The position numbers and the translations under genes are program-made. A stretch of DNA of 64,000 bases from Kingdonia uniflora (taxonomy: Eukaryota; Streptophyta; Magnoliopsida; Ranunculales; Circaeasteraceae), in assembly GCA_014058105.1 (NCBI GenBank), contig JACGCM010001798.1:2735001-2799000 (forward strand), read 5' to 3'. The notes below the pieces were generated by a model, which was given only the letters and a program-made list of their open reading frames with translations, searched no databases and had not been told where the DNA came from. This document shows positions 1 through 13,400 of this stretch, in pieces. Every line of letters starts with the position of its first letter. The stretch's first letter is position 1.

Positions 1-202
1 TGGTACAGTCTGTAAAGGACAGACACCTCACTTGTCTGGTAACGGCTTTTAGCTCATCAGCTCACATGTTTTTTAACGCCGTTAACTATTTCTCATAAAG
101 TAATTCCATTGTTGGTGGGAAACGGCCTGCAATGATATTCTGGATTTGGAAGATATTTACGGGTTTGGGAGAGAAGAAGATGATGGGAAGAAGACAGACT
201 AT

Positions 203-2445
203 TTCAGTGCGTGTGCACTTTTTATATTTAGTTATTTCTATTTAATTCAATTTCTTGAATATTAGGGCTAATTTTTTTAATTATATTAGTATTAAGGTTT
301 TCATTTGTGCTATGTTTTTTCTCTCATAAAACAGAGTCTAAGTTTAATTTATTTTGAATGCTGGTTTTAAAGAGAAAGGCTTAGCCTTAAAGAGTTACGT
401 AAAGTATGGGGTAAAACTCATAATATCGCTCATTTTCAAACTCTCACTAGAGGTCATGGTTTTTACATATTTAGAGATTTTCATGCTAACTCTTGTGTGT
501 TAGTGATTATTTGTTAATGTTTATGTTTTGATCATTCTTAGTGTAAGAAACTAAGTTCGAATCCCAAATTTATGTTCTTACAACAGTGATTTCTGCGTTG
601 CTACAACAATGTTAAGCCAAGAAGATTTAGAAAAATTATATGGGTCAAATTCAAGTGGAAAGACTGCAAAGTAGAAGATTACATGGAAAATTGGATATAA
701 CAAATATTTGAAAAGGACGAAGGCATAATACTTCTCTAGAGAGAAGCCAATGAAGTATGGATTCCGAATTGTCATGGATCGCAAATATTTTTATGTTTAA
801 AAAGAGATCTGACAAGGGAGGCATTTTAGATGATTGGGAACTCTAATGTCAAAAAAGATGGGTTTCCAACAAGTGTAGGTGTTGAAATTGATATAGATGG
901 CTTGGAGATTAACCACCACAATGTACCGACAGAGAGAGAGGTTCTCCGTACAACTGATTTTGTGGGTGGGGTAGGCGAAAATGCGTATGAAGTCCCACAA
1001 AAAGGTCGCAATTATGGCGCATGAAGTCCACCCGATCGAAGTTACCAATCAAAAGTTTTAATCAAAAGACAACACCACCAAATTGAGGAAACCCTGAAAA
1101 GAGGATGGAGGATTCACCGGTTCAATTACCGAAGTCCATTGGACCTCCCCAATCAAGGATGGGACTGGAAAAATGATCAGATTCAATGAAGAGGTCGTTG
1201 ATTTTGCAGGTTGCGCTAGGGCAAAAAAACCAGGTCGTGAGAGATAAGGAAGGCAGGCATGTGGCCAATATGTATTACCCCAAGCTATACCAGATCTATT
1301 CCAGCATCCCCAACCCGTCTAAATAAGGCCCTAGCCCAAGAGCATAACCCAAGTCCAAACCCCCAGATCTACCAGATCTGAATTTCATCACAAGTAAACA
1401 ACACATGTTCAAGTCACCAGCTAGTTTCTTTTCAGCCACGTTGGCCTACTTAAAAGATCGCAAGAGAAGCAGGTCATTAAAAAGGTTTAGCGATAAAACA
1501 AGTTGTTGATTAGCAGGGAAGAAGAAAGTTTTACTACCAGCTATAGCAGTGAGCGCGCCTAAGCCGAGCCAACACCAACTAAATAAAGCAGGTCAACAGT
1601 TATGTTACCAAAGCAACTCCAGCATTTCAAACTTGAACCTAACCAAGCTAGTGCCAGCATGGCCGACCAACAATAGTTACCAATCTCCGTGCCACGCAGC
1701 AGTGGAGTCAAGAGATTCGTACTTCGCCCGGAGCACCCTCAAGGGAGATTAGTTTTGGCTATAAGCAGAAGCACATATAGGAACTAGGAGGGAGTAAATT
1801 ATTACAACAAGGTGTACCGACAACAGCTCCATATGTTAACTCTTATTGGATATAGTTTTTGGCTCGTTCTTTCAACTTTGTGGGTCCCGCATTTTAGTAA
1901 CTGCAAGTATAGCGTATAGTATCTGCGGCTTGTAAAATAATAAAGCAACATGTGCTTCGAGATGATGTGCTACAACGTCCAAATGATATACTAGCAAGTT
2001 ACGGTAAAATTCATGACCGTAATCTTGAGCCTTTTAGCGTGCACTTTTATTTTCATGTGGATGCTTTAGTTATTTGTATTTAATTTAATTCTTTGAATAA
2101 TAGGACTAGTTTCCTAATTAGATTAGAATTATGGTTTCTATTTGTGCTAGGCATTTTCTCTTATAAAAGAGAGCATAAGTTCAGTTTATTTTGAATGTTG
2201 GTTTTAGAGATAAATACTTAGCCTTAGAGAGTTATGTAGAGTTTGGGGTAAAACTCATAAACCCTAGGTCTATGACCTATATTTTTAAACGATTAAGTGA
2301 GTTTAATTCAAATGTGAGTTTTAGGTTAGTTTAATTGTGAATTATATTGTTGCTTCGGCGTAATTTTTTAACAAAAAGTGTTTTTGTTTGTTTCAATCAT
2401 TGAATGCCGCATCGCCGCTAAGGTTTAAGTTCTATTGGTGCAAGG
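203..2445 (+). mobile_element. Degenerate LTR-type element, paired direct repeats
   Basis: Two diverged direct repeats, about 203-425 and 2,037-2,270, share a long common series of short blocks, from a 'gtgcactttt' motif to 'ggggtaaaactcat', at roughly 80% identity by eye. The second has a TATA-like TTATAAAAG near 2,160. Downstream of each lies a sequence resembling the end of a plant LTR: 'ctcactagaggtcatgg' near 445 (also seen near 15,790) and 'attggtgcaagg' near 2,434. This fits the two LTRs of an old element with about 1.5 kb of non-coding interior, but the exact ends and target-site duplication were not found. Two separate solo LTRs of one family is an alternative. No coherent coding sequence was seen between the repeats. 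Confidence 0.45.
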
Positions 2446-2777
2446 TTAGTTTAATTGTGAAAATTGGGTAGTGTTCTGTGAAAATACTTCCGTCGGTCGT
2501 TTGATTGCTACAAGTTAAAATTGATCACGTATTAGTCGTATCAAGTTGGAAGAGAATCGATATCATATCTTGATGATATTGGTTTGATTAGTGTGAACAT
2601 TGAGTATATTGGACTTGCTGATAACTCATTTACATGCCAACACAAAATCAAATCAATTCATAAAATATTTGATGGCTAAATTTAGAGCATAAAGGTCATT
2701 ATCTTGAGAAGCATCTACATTTGATTGCAGAGGACAACATATACGTTACTAATAAGTAAAAAATTGTGTGTGCGCGC

Positions 2778-2794
2778 GGGGGGGGGGGGGGGGG
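2778..2794. repeat. Poly-G run (17 G)
   Basis: An uninterrupted run of 17 G preceded by a short GC/GT-alternating stretch. Simple-sequence tract with no gene nearby. Its length is likely to vary and to be error-prone in sequencing. Confidence 0.95.
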
Positions 2795-2811
2795 ATATCC
2801 TAAGTGCCTCT

Positions 2812-3320
2812 TGATCCAACACATGTCCAGTTTTACCGACCCTATTAACCCTGGTTATTTAACTGACAATGACTTCTTCAATCCTCCAATTTAGGGGGAG
2901 AGACCGTAAAATTCTCTTGGAATTTTTTTTCAACTTTATGGAATATTACTTAATCTAAAGATCTCAACAAATAGTTGACAAAAAATAAATAAAATGAAAG
3001 ATTTTGTGACAACTTCCAATCTCTATTCTGGTGGGGGAAAAAACAACAAACTCTTTACACGTTGAAGAAAAACTATGTCGAGGCCTCCATAGTCCAGTTG
3101 CGCACAGAACACTCCAATACATTTTTGTCCACCCTCAGTAATGCTTGAAAATTCTAGCAATAACAATAATTGGTTAGTACTTCAACACGCGTTCAATTTT
3201 AGAAACCTTCTTAACCCTAGTTAATTAGATGTCAGCAGTATCTTCAATCCTTCAATCGAGGAAAACATCATTAAAATTCTTGACAAAAATATCCTCTCTT
3301 TTTTTAAACCTTTTTTGACA
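2812..3320. repeat. Dispersed repeat family, copies A and B
   Basis: Two partial copies (about 2,812-3,160 and 3,175-3,320) share blocks such as 'ttcttaaccctagttaatta', 'atcttcaatcctccaat' and 'aaaattcttgaca' with each other and with copies at about 43,680-44,018 and 46,890-47,150. It is non-coding, of unknown class, and most likely transposon-derived. The 43.7 kb and 46.9 kb parts are one copy split by a DNA transposon. Confidence 0.5.
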
Positions 3321-3736
3321 AAGAATATCAATAGATTTATAATAATAAAAAAGAGACCCAACATATTGGTTGAGTAGTAGCCATTTGATTTCACCGAAGC
3401 GAGCAGCGAGGCGAGTTCGGATGATCCTGATGGAGTTTAGGTGGGTTTTGTCACATTAAAATAATCTAGTCCGTTGAAACCCTTCTCTAGGTTTCCTCCC
3501 TCTCCAACACATCAAATGTTCATCCCTCTTCAACTCTCTATCAATTCTCTAAACATCCTCCCTCTTCAACTCTCTATACCCATCGAAAGTTCTTATATCT
3601 TCGATTCTCTAACATCAAATGTATATTTTCCTCTTCTTCTAACTTCATATGTTTTGTTCACCTTACAGCCAACAAGGATTTTGTTCATCACACTATGATG
3701 TGAACTATAATCTTACCCTAATGTTGATGTTTACAC

Positions 3737-4086
3737 AGGAGCGGAGCCAGGATTGTAATTCAGTGGAGTCAAAAATTGGGAGTTCGGGGCGAGAGGTTTT
3801 TTTAGTAAATAATCGCCCTGAAGAAGAAGAAGAATCAATAAAGAATATGGTGTATAAGGGATTTGACAACTTTTCAAGGTAACATTTATATGGTTTGGAG
3901 AGTGAATAAGGACATTTAAGTAGTTTTCAATATGTATTAGGGTCAATTTGGTCATGTGAGTAGGGTTAAAACTCTTCATACAACAAAATTTTACTCACAA
4001 TAGATATACAAAAATGTTATATATGAGAAACTCAGTGGGATCAACTGACCTGACCCGACCCCACTGGTCCCCCTAGCTCTACCACT
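3737..4086. mobile_element. Short non-autonomous DNA transposon (MITE)
   Basis: The left end reads AGGAGCGGAGCCAGG and the reverse complement of the right end reads AGTGGTAGAGCTAGGGG, an imperfect terminal inverted repeat of a kind common in plant MITEs. Flanks GTTTACAC and ATTTACAT look like a diverged 8-bp target duplication, which would fit the hAT superfamily. The interior is about 350 bp and non-coding. Confidence 0.5.
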
Positions 4087-4389
4087 ATTTACATATATAT
4101 AGATATGTTCATCAGACTAGTGTAAGGATCTATCCATCGATCTAATCCAATTCAAACTGTCTATAGCTTGAACTACCTCGATGTCAGGTTCACTCATTCT
4201 ATACGTGACATATACAGTCAGGGTTGCCACCTAGTCTACGAACTAACGAAGAGCGTGGCTCGAGCACAACTGAAGAGTATGAACAAGTCAAAGACACCTA
4301 TCTTTCACGAACTCAACAGTTATTCAGTCAACTACCACTTGCCTCAATATTCAGAAAATGTGTTTCAGCACGATAACAAACTGCTGACA

Positions 4390-4690
4390 AGATCTATATA
4401 AGGAAGGAGTTCTAGAAGAGACAGGGACCACCAAAAAAATACACGAGAAATCACCAAGAAAACTATATTTTCTTGATTCTCAAACACCAACTTCTTATTT
4501 ATAAGATCAAGTATTTATAGTTCGAGAGATCACTTGTAATAAGATATCTGTCTCAAGCAATAAAAATTACTGTTATTAATATCCTTAACTCGAGGTCATG
4601 ATTTTTTACCTATTCAAAGGTTTTCCATGCTAAATCACCTGTGTCACTTCTTACTTTATCTTAGTTTTTGTCACAGGAACATTGGTGTAA
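4390..4690 (+). mobile_element. LTR-like segment upstream of gypsy internal region
   Basis: A TATA-like CTATATAAGG near 4,394, a T/A-rich stretch, 'aactcgaggtcatgatttt' near 4,589 and 'aggaacattggtgtaagagc' near 4,676 follow the order seen at the end of plant gypsy LTRs. The gag-like frame starts about 200 bp downstream. It is not clearly alignable to the 3' LTR-like region at 14.2-15.9 kb beyond short motifs, so it may belong to another element or be highly diverged. The 5' limit is not visible. Confidence 0.4.
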
Positions 4691-4892
4691 GAGCTAATTC
4701 TGAGCCATCTCGAGCTCGCAGAATTAGGCCATTACAACTAGGATTCTAATTAAAAATTAAGTCATACTATAAATAAAATAATATTCAAAAGGAAAACATC
4801 AACATATCTATATAATAAAAATCAAGTAAGATGTCCACCCTAACTTTATTTTCAAAAGTACCGCGTTTGCACATGCGATAGCGTGTGCGTAA

Positions 4893-5774
4893 TTGCTCGT
4901 AATTAATAGAAAAAAAAAATTCTCCACCAACGAAACGCTTGAAGCTTTCACCAAGCAGTTTCTCGATGAGTCGCGCAAAGTCGAAAACCTCGACTGCGCG
5001 AATGTTGTTCACGCATACTCTAACGCTTTACCCAATCATTGTCGTGTCAAGGAGTACATCGTGTTTTATAAGCCTTGAACCCTCGAGGAGATGTTGTCCA
5101 AAGTCAACAGATACATTGACCTCGAACGCCTCCGCGAATCCAATCTCTAGGGGCAAGCCTCCACCACAAACCACAGCAAGCCTCGACCTTCGCCTACATA
5201 CATGGTCGTTCCTGCCTCATATGAGATCGAGAGTTGCAAACGACCCCATTTCAAACCTTCCCCTCTGAAATCCGTAAAAAATAACTCATGCCGGTCATCC
5301 CAAAACTCACTGCCTCCATCAGTACCATGCTCGCGCAAATACAGGCAGATCCGTAAGGATAAGCCCTATTGCCAAAATCATAAGTGCAATTGCCACGCCA
5401 CCAATAAATGTTACGCCCTCCAGTGTTCCCTCAAAATAATTCTGAAAGCTGGTCAACTACATCGATACATCGTTGATCTCCCTGCCTACCTCGACGGCTC
5501 ATACCTCAAGCCACAACCTGCCCCATCAACCGACCCAGCCGAGGTACACATCTTCCAACTCTACCTCATCGAGTTGAACAATATCAACAGTGGCCACACT
5601 CGAAGTAAGAGAAAGAGAGTCGAAGAATGCTCCAAGCTTTCCTATCAGCAGAAGCTCCCTGTCCTTTTCCCCGAATCTAGCCAACGTCCTCGACCTGAAG
5701 GTATATTCTTCATCGATTGTGATGTGATACCTCGCACGTTCGATTCCCCCACTCCGGCCCCTTGGTCATCATGA
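4893..5774 (+). pseudogene. gag: Ty3/gypsy gag remnant
   Basis: The first segment (4,893-5,078) has the late-capsid look of plant gypsy Gag: ETLEAFTKQFLDESRKVENL, then a HAYSNALP-like stretch. After stop codons and a frame change, 5,202-5,774 continues with a Gag C-terminal region containing YCQNHKCNCHATNKC, a decayed version of the usual Cys/His knuckle, followed by an LKAGQLHRYI stretch. The N-terminal half of Gag is missing. The gene cannot give a full protein. It lies directly upstream of the protease frame, as expected in a gypsy element. Family assignment is from these motifs; no alignment was run. Confidence 0.7.
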
Positions 5775-8700
5775 TAAAAGTTGAACATGTCATCTTATAC
5801 ACTATGCTCATCGACACGGGCAATGCGATAGATGTGTTCTTCTACCAGATCGTCTGCGCCATGAAGAAAATCGACCTCATCACCCCAGCCAATGTCGAGC
5901 TCAAAGGTTTTAATGGCGCTACCGAAGTTGCAGTCGGTAGTCTTAGCCTCCCCGTCACAATTGGCCCTGTCACCCTTCAAACAAGCTTTCTCATCATCGA
6001 TAAGAAATCAGAGTACCTGGGCATCCTCGGGCGCGATTGACTACACGCTATGCGAGCCATCCCTTCGACCTACCACCAAATACTTTGTTTTACTACTCCT
6101 TGTGGTACGTTGAACTTGAAAGGTTCCCAATTCCTTGCCTGCTCCTACGAGCACCCTGATATCGACCTTACCCGAAACCATGTGAAGCCATAACAATTAC
6201 TGCCTCTCTCTCTCCCTGAACCATTAAACCCCGCTACAGCACCAGTCGAACCCACCGTCTATATCGAACTCGACAGACCTGGTCGGGACACTTCAATCGA
6301 CAGTTTCTTGGATGAGGCCGAATCCTGCGAATTCACAATGTTTCTTCGAGCTAATAAAGACATCTTCGCCTGGACCTTCCACGAGATGCCCGACGTCAAC
6401 CCCACCCTAGCCTGCCATCGACTAGACCTCATCCTTCAATCTACAACAGTAAAGCAGAAAAAGTACACTTTGGCACCACGGCTTCGCGAAGCAGTGAACA
6501 TCGAATTAGAAAAACTTCTAGCCGCAGGTTTTATCAAAGAGGTCAAGTATGCCGACTGGATCTCGAACATTGTAGCTGTCCCCAAAAAGAATGGCAAGAT
6601 CCAAATCTGCGTCTACTTTACATATCTCAACAAGCATACACCGAAGGACAATTTTCCTCTCCTGATCATTTTAGTACTCCTCGATGCAACAACCGGCCAC
6701 GAACGACTCTCTATGATGGATGCAGCTTAGGGTTACAACCAGGTAACCCTCCTTCCTGAGGACCAACTCAAAACTTCTTTAATTACCGAACAAGGTCTTT
6801 ACTATTTTAACGTAATGCCCTTCGCCCTAAAAAATGCTGGTGCCACTTATCATCGCCTTATTACCACCATGTTCAAACCTCTGCTTGGCAAGTCAGTCGA
6901 AGTCTATATCGATGATATGTTATGTAAGAGCTTCCAAAAACAGACCCATATACAAGACTTAACCAAAGTCTTCTCGATACTTTGATCTTATAATATGAAA
7001 TTAAACCATGACAAATGCCAGTTTGGCTTCTCATCCGACAAGTTCTTAGGCCACCACATTAGCCAACGAAGTATCGAGATCGACCCAACTCAATCTCGAG
7101 CCCTTATCGATATGCCTTCGCCTCACACTAAGAAAGATGTCCAAAAGATCACCGGCAAAATAACTGTGCTGAACCATTTTATCTCAAAGTCCTCTGATTG
7201 TTGTGCATTTATTTTCTCCCTCTTACGCAACTAAGGCGTCAACAAAGCCAAAAAGAGCAATCCCAAAGTTAATTGGACACCCGATAGCGATAAGGCCTTC
7301 CTCAAACTCAAAATTTACCTTGGTCGACCACCTATCATAAGCACTCCCGTCTAAGGTGAAACACCCTTCTTATATCTCGCAGTCACCAACACCTCACTTA
7401 GACTGGTTCTTATTCGACTCGAAACCAATATCGAAAAACTCATCTACTTTATCAGCAAAACTCTAACACCTGTCGAAACTCGATATACCAATCTTGAGCG
7501 ATTTCTCCTTACACTTGTCTACGCCGCTCGAAAACTCAAACCATACTTCCAAGCTCACCCCATAAGTGTTATCACCAACTACCCCCTACGAGAATTTTTT
7601 TCCAAAAAAGATAAATCCAAACGGGTCCAACAATGGTCTATCTATCTTGGTGAACATGACATCACTTTCAAAAAATAGATATCTCGAAAGGGTCAAGCAG
7701 TCGTTGATTTCCTTGTCGACTTCCCGGTCGAAGACATCGACTTGGAAGAACACGAATATAATTTACCCGAAGATCAGTCTGAACAGAACGACCTTTGGAA
7801 CCCTAACACAGGTTGGAGTCTCTTTACAGATGGACCCGCTGGACCTAACAGTTTGGGGATCGGTATTGTTTTGGTTACCCTCTCCAATGACCGAATCGAA
7901 AAGGCGGTCAAGCTCAACATGGAATGTTCTAATAATGAGGCCGAATTTGAAGCTTTGATACATGGCCTCGACCTTGCCCTTGAACTGGGTGTTTCAAAAC
8001 TTGCAGTATTTACAGATTCCCAGCTCATTCAAAGATAGTACACTGGCAAAAATCAGGCAAACGGTCACATGGCTGAGTATGCTACACTCGTCCGCCACCG
8101 CATGGAACGTTTCCCTGAAAAGTCTTCCATTACACACTACCCTCGAGGCGAGAGCAGACACGTCGATGCCCTCGCCTACATAACAACAATGTTAGGCCAG
8201 TCCGAATCCCGCATACTGCATATCGAGCTACTCGAACGCCCAAGTATCGACCAGATGGAAGTCAATGCCATCAATACTAGGGGTGAGAGTCTCAATCCTG
8301 AAGACTGGCGAACACCCTTCCTTGCGTATTTTAATAGTTTAACCCTTCCCGAAGATCCCAAAGCTAAACGTTCGTTACAGGAAAGCTGCCGCAGATACGC
8401 AGTTCTCAAAGGCGGGCTACACCGCAAATCCTCAAATGGCGTACACCTCCGATGCATCTCCCAAAATGAAGCCAATATCATACTTACTGAACTCCACGAA
8501 GGTACCTGCGGTGCTTACACTGCTGATCGATCTATAGCCCTTCGAGCTGTAATACAAGGGTTATTCTGGCCAAATACTAAGAAACAAGTTGAAGAATATG
8601 TGAAGTACTGTGACAAATGCCAACGTCACGCCCATGACATTTGAATCCCTTCACAATACCTCCATTAAAGCCAAGTTACTTGGCCCTTTAAGCGATGGGC

Positions 8701-9563
8701 AATTGATCTAGTGGGCCCTTTTCCCAAAGCTTCGGGTAGACGATATCATATCCTAGTGGCCACAGATTACTTTACCAAATGGGTCGAAGCCTTACCTTTA
8801 TGTCGAATCAGAGAAGAAGAAGTCATCAAGTTCTTATGGGAAAATATTATTACACATTTTGGTTGCCCTCACATGATTCGATAAGATAATGGTCCACAAT
8901 TTGTAGGCAACAAAGTCCACAATTTTCTCAAAAAGTACAACATCATCTTCTCTCCCTCAACCCCTTACTACCCGCAGAGGAATAGTCAGGTCGAAGCAAC
9001 CAACGAAACTATAGTCGACGGTCTTAAGAAGCAGGTCGATGAGAAGAAAGACCGATGGGTTCAAGAATTACAACATGTACTCTGGGCCTTTCGCAATACC
9101 CCACGGAAGGCGACAGACGGGTTGCACCCCTTTCATCCTAGCTTATGGTATCGAAGCTGTCCTGCCCACTCAGTTCAAAGTTTTAACACGCGACCCTGAC
9201 CTCCCCGATGAAGATAACGAGTTCAAACTTGGATGCAATATGTTATGGATTGATAAAACCAGAGACCGGGCCATAGCTAATCTCGGCCGTTATTATCTCT
9301 CTCTCTCCATAAATCGTACAACAAAAGGGTTTGACCACGCAGTTTTACTATTGGAGAACTCGTACTTCGGCGAGTCATACCTTCTTCGAAGCCTCGCAAT
9401 GCCGGCAAGCCAGCCGAATCCTGGGAAGGACCTTATGTCGTGTATGACAAAACTGACAAAGGATCCTATTATATAATGGCAGATGCTGAGGAACCTCTAC
9501 CCAATCCTTAGAATACCATGCAGTTAACCTCATACAATAGGCCGCGACCATCACCTTGTTCAA
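5762..9563 (+). pseudogene. pol: Ty3/gypsy pol remnant: protease, RT, RNase H, integrase
   Basis: Domain order is protease, reverse transcriptase, RNase H, integrase, which defines Ty3/gypsy. The protease has LIDTGNAIDV (about 5,807). RT (about 6,308-7,234) has VPKKNGKIQ and the catalytic YIDDM near 6,905. RNase H (about 7,800-8,200) has LFTDGPAG, ECSNNEAEFEAL and AVFTDSQL. Integrase (about 8,440-9,510) has a zinc-finger region ending YCDKCQRH in which the second His is replaced (CGAYTAD), then a DDE core with AIDLVGPFP, DNGPQFVG and QVEATNE, and a GPYVVYDKT stretch. Most of it stays in one frame but is broken by in-frame stops (for example near 6,728, 6,983, 7,232, 7,351, 7,677, 8,036, 8,642 and 8,883). 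The frame shifts near 9,110 and returns before 9,395. The element is dead. Confidence 0.88.
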
Positions 9564-9629
9564 CTAATATAAATACAGTATAATCAATGAACATTTTTTT
9601 ATCCTCTAAGCTTCATGTCCTGTCTTCAA

Positions 9630-10030
9630 GTGAACTTCTTGGTCCAACCTAAGTATCATGTCAACCCTTTGACCCGACTGATACTTGGGGGCGACCTTGA
9701 AGTTTTTCAGGGTTCCAATTCGAGCAAACCTGAGGGGTATGAATGATCGACAGACCGGACCTTCGAGGATGCATTAGGGCAGACCACATTATGCTTCGTC
9801 TAGGCTCAATCCCGTGGATAGACAAGGGGGCGGGGCGACCTTCGAAGTCCAGTGAACTTCTTAGTCAAACCTAAGTATCATGTCAACCCTTCGACCCGAC
9901 AGATACTTGGGGGCGACCTTGAAGTTTTTCAAGGTTCCAATTCTAGTAAACCCGAGGGGAATGAATGGTCGACAGATCGAACCTTCGGGGATGCATTGGG
10001 ACCGACCACATTATTCTTCGCAGCTCCAGT
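9630..10030 (+). repeat. 222-bp tandem duplication downstream of integrase
   Basis: A block starting 'gtgaacttctt' at 9,630 recurs at 9,852 (offset 222 bp) with shared landmarks such as 'atacttgggggcgaccttga' and 'gatgcatt'. The second copy runs to about 10,030. Tandem repeats between integrase and the 3' LTR are known in the Tat/Ogre branch of plant gypsy elements, which fits the extra antisense ORF that follows. Confidence 0.85.
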
Positions 10031-10482
10031 TCAAGCACCCCTCAGAGCCATCAAAGGTCGACAGTTCGGATTCTCGATACCTCAATATTCATACAGTGGC
10101 CCAAACATGCAAATAAACAAGTAAGCCAAATCCAATACATACAAACCATTCAAATTCAGCTACATTACATTACACATTGTTCAAACTTTACCTATCAATT
10201 CAACATTGCTGAACTTCAACATCACAACAATTCAAAAAATACCAACCAACATATCACATTGTTCCAATTCCAACTCAATATACCGAATAAAGTACTATAT
10301 GGTTCACACTTAGCTCAAATTCAACATCATTCAAATTCAACATTACAGCAAGTTATGGAGAAAGAGTTCTACTAAAACCCACCAAAGTACCTTTGACAAA
10401 TACCACACTCATACATCACAGGACACATTCTCTCCATAATCTTCAACAACAACGCCTTTAGTACCATCGCCTATTATACCAC

Positions 10483-13400
10483 TTATAACATTTCAGCACC
10501 AGCACCATCCCATTCGACTGCAGAATCAGCAACACCATTCTCTACAGGGGCCACATCCAAGCCCTCTGCCCGAGTAGCATCTTCGACAGCAGTCTCTTCG
10601 GTCGAAGGAAATGGCTCATAGGTCTCGGGATTATACCCCAACCTATCTATAAAGTTCTTCAGAGCCGTGGTCGTTTCGCATTCCTCATCATATTGCTCCT
10701 GGAAACTTGCTCTGTTATCTTTCAGCTCCTCGTCTTTCTCAGCCAGTCTCGCCTCTAATACTTTTTGAATTTGATCACTGTTGGAAATCACAGCTTCGAC
10801 CTCCCTCGCAGCCTCGGCTCTAATCTGCAACTTCTTTCATCTTAACACACCGACCGCAGTCTCAAGCGACATTATGGTCCCCTAAGAAAGCTCTAGACTG
10901 TCCCTCAACTGCTTCAGCTGTTTACTTGATACCTTCTAGGCTTTGATAAAAGCTTGGACCCAAGCGTTCACCTGTACGAATACTCAACTGATTAGTAGTT
11001 CTCGAAGGATAAATATAACTTCACAATTTCATAAACATTTACCTGCTGCAGATCCATATTTAGTTGTTTCCTTGCTTCATCTGGGTTTGTTCCACAGAGG
11101 GTCGCCATTGACACCGCCATTGCTTGAGCCTGCTCCTCTAGTTCGACCCCCCTTCGCCCCACTTCGACAAAATCATCCTCATCATCGGCCACCTGCTCAC
11201 GAGGCCTCTTACGTTGAGTAGTCTTCGTCTGTTGTACTGTCGAAGCCTCTTCAATGACTTTGCCCTTACCCTTGTTCGCATGCTGCGATACCTTGACCCC
11301 AGTCTCGGGCACACTCGGGTGTACGGTCCCTGACCCTCCTCGCCATTCCCTCGGCACATAGTTTGACTTTCGACTCAATTTTCCCTTCTCCATCTCACCT
11401 GCCCTCGCCGAAGTACTTCCTTCCTTCCTCTTCTTCGACTGAACAACAATGACAGGAATATTTCGCAGCAACGTGTCTGTCTTCTTTCGCCTCTTCCTCA
11501 CAATACCCAACTTCCTAAATATCTAATTTACCCACTCCTCATCGTGGCCGATCAGCTCGTTAATATACCTCTTCAGATTCGTCAATGACCTGTTGCTGGG
11601 ATCTGCAACACAACAAAAACAAGTTTAAACAACCTATTCGATCAACATAATATATAACCTTCGACTGTCAACTTACTTGGATTATACACCATGTGCTGCA
11701 ACTTATACACCTCTTCCCCATCTGCATTCTCATAATTACCCCTTACCACCACTAAATCCTTATCCCACCCACGCCCCGTCGAACACAGATCGAATAGCCA
11801 TTGTTTATCTGTATGACATTGAATGTGATACGTATTTGCCTTCTTATTTGCTTTCCTCGAGTAGAACGATAAAATATTGAACTACTCGATCAAACCCCTC
11901 TTCTCATGTTTCAACTCTACTTTCATCCCTCGATAACCCTCATCATCTCATAGAAGCTGCCATTCATCTGGCATGGGGCAACGTCCCAGTAATTCAACAC
12001 CTCCTTCACCTACTTTCGAAGGGGCAGTTGCATCCCCAATTGAATCTGGCCCCTGAATGCCATAATCCCCACTTGGGGGGTATCCGTGAACAAAAATTTG
12101 GCCCCTACTGGCACCAGTATAACTCCCACCTTCGACAACTCATGCTTCGCCATGAATCGATCAAGCCTCGCCCTTTCCTGAGCTGAGATTGGTCTCACCG
12201 TTGTCCTCGAACCATCCAAACTATCACTATTATCACTTTGCTCCCCTTCCCCTTCCTCTCTCTCATCCCCAGAAGGCTCGACACTACCTTCGTTCGCCCT
12301 TCCTTCCCCCTCCTCACTCTGCTCTTCGTCACCCTCCCCGATTACTCAAGCCCTACAACGGCTCCTACTCGAAGCTTCAACCTCTGGCCTTACCACGGCT
12401 AATGGGGCATCTATTACAATTTATAGCACCTCTACCTCGCTGCTCTCACCCCCTCGACATCAACCATAAATAGTGGGTTCGTTTACTGCATCCTCATTAT
12501 CTATCAGCCTTATCCTCAAAGCTTGGCATGTACGCATTATACCCTACAGAAGAAGAGGTATGCAATTAAATCGATATATTTGAATATCACGTTTCGATAT
12601 CATATTATGTTCCACCCTCTCCAACTCGCCCAATCCACAGCCGAATGTTCGACTACAACCTCAATCACCCCCCACTCTCCCCAATATCCCACTGGGTCGG
12701 ACCCCCAGCCACATGGATTACCCCCTTCCTCGGTCATGTCCTCACAAACAAAACCCTAGCAGCACCTACCCCACAATGCAAAAAAAATACAAATACAAAA
12801 GTAGAAATGGCAGAGAAGAATTACAAATCACCTATTTTGCCAAAGATATCAGACGACATACCAGTTTGAATGGCTCAAATTTTTCAGCAACCATGAAGTA
12901 CTCTTATCTCTTTTCTAGCAAACTCCACTTCAACAATGGCGTATATTTTTCATTTCTTCCTTCTTTGTTATCTCTATGATTGATTGGTTGGGAACAATAA
13001 ATTTCTCTCTCCCCTCTTTAAATACTACCTCAGAAAAATAAAACCGCCTCGATTTCCCCAAACCCACCATCATTACCGCTCCTCCACTCCCCCTCAATTT
13101 TTGGCTAAGATGTGTTTTAACATTTTTACCCTCAATTCCTCCCACGTGCGTATCACACGCTCACATCAAATAATTTTTTATATAAACCTCTAAAACCTTC
13201 TGGCACCCTGCCCGAAGCTATCAAGTCAAACCTATGTGTCACTTCCACCTTTTTTTTCATAACCCGAGGAAACATCATGATAACCTGCAGGGCACTCTAT
13301 CCAAGGAGCAGTATCGTCTCTGACAAGTCTGACATTTCGGTTGTCAAATTTTGCGGTCGACGCATCGTTTTCGAACTTTCTTATCCATCCCACTCTAGGT

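Noticed and set aside
1549..1752. 67-aa plus-strand frame in the 0-2 kb region
   Set aside because: No family motif, surrounded by decayed LTR-type sequence, and no supporting splice or promoter context.
5147..5338. Minus-strand frame opposite gypsy gag
   Set aside because: Complementary shadow of the gag region with no recognisable motif.
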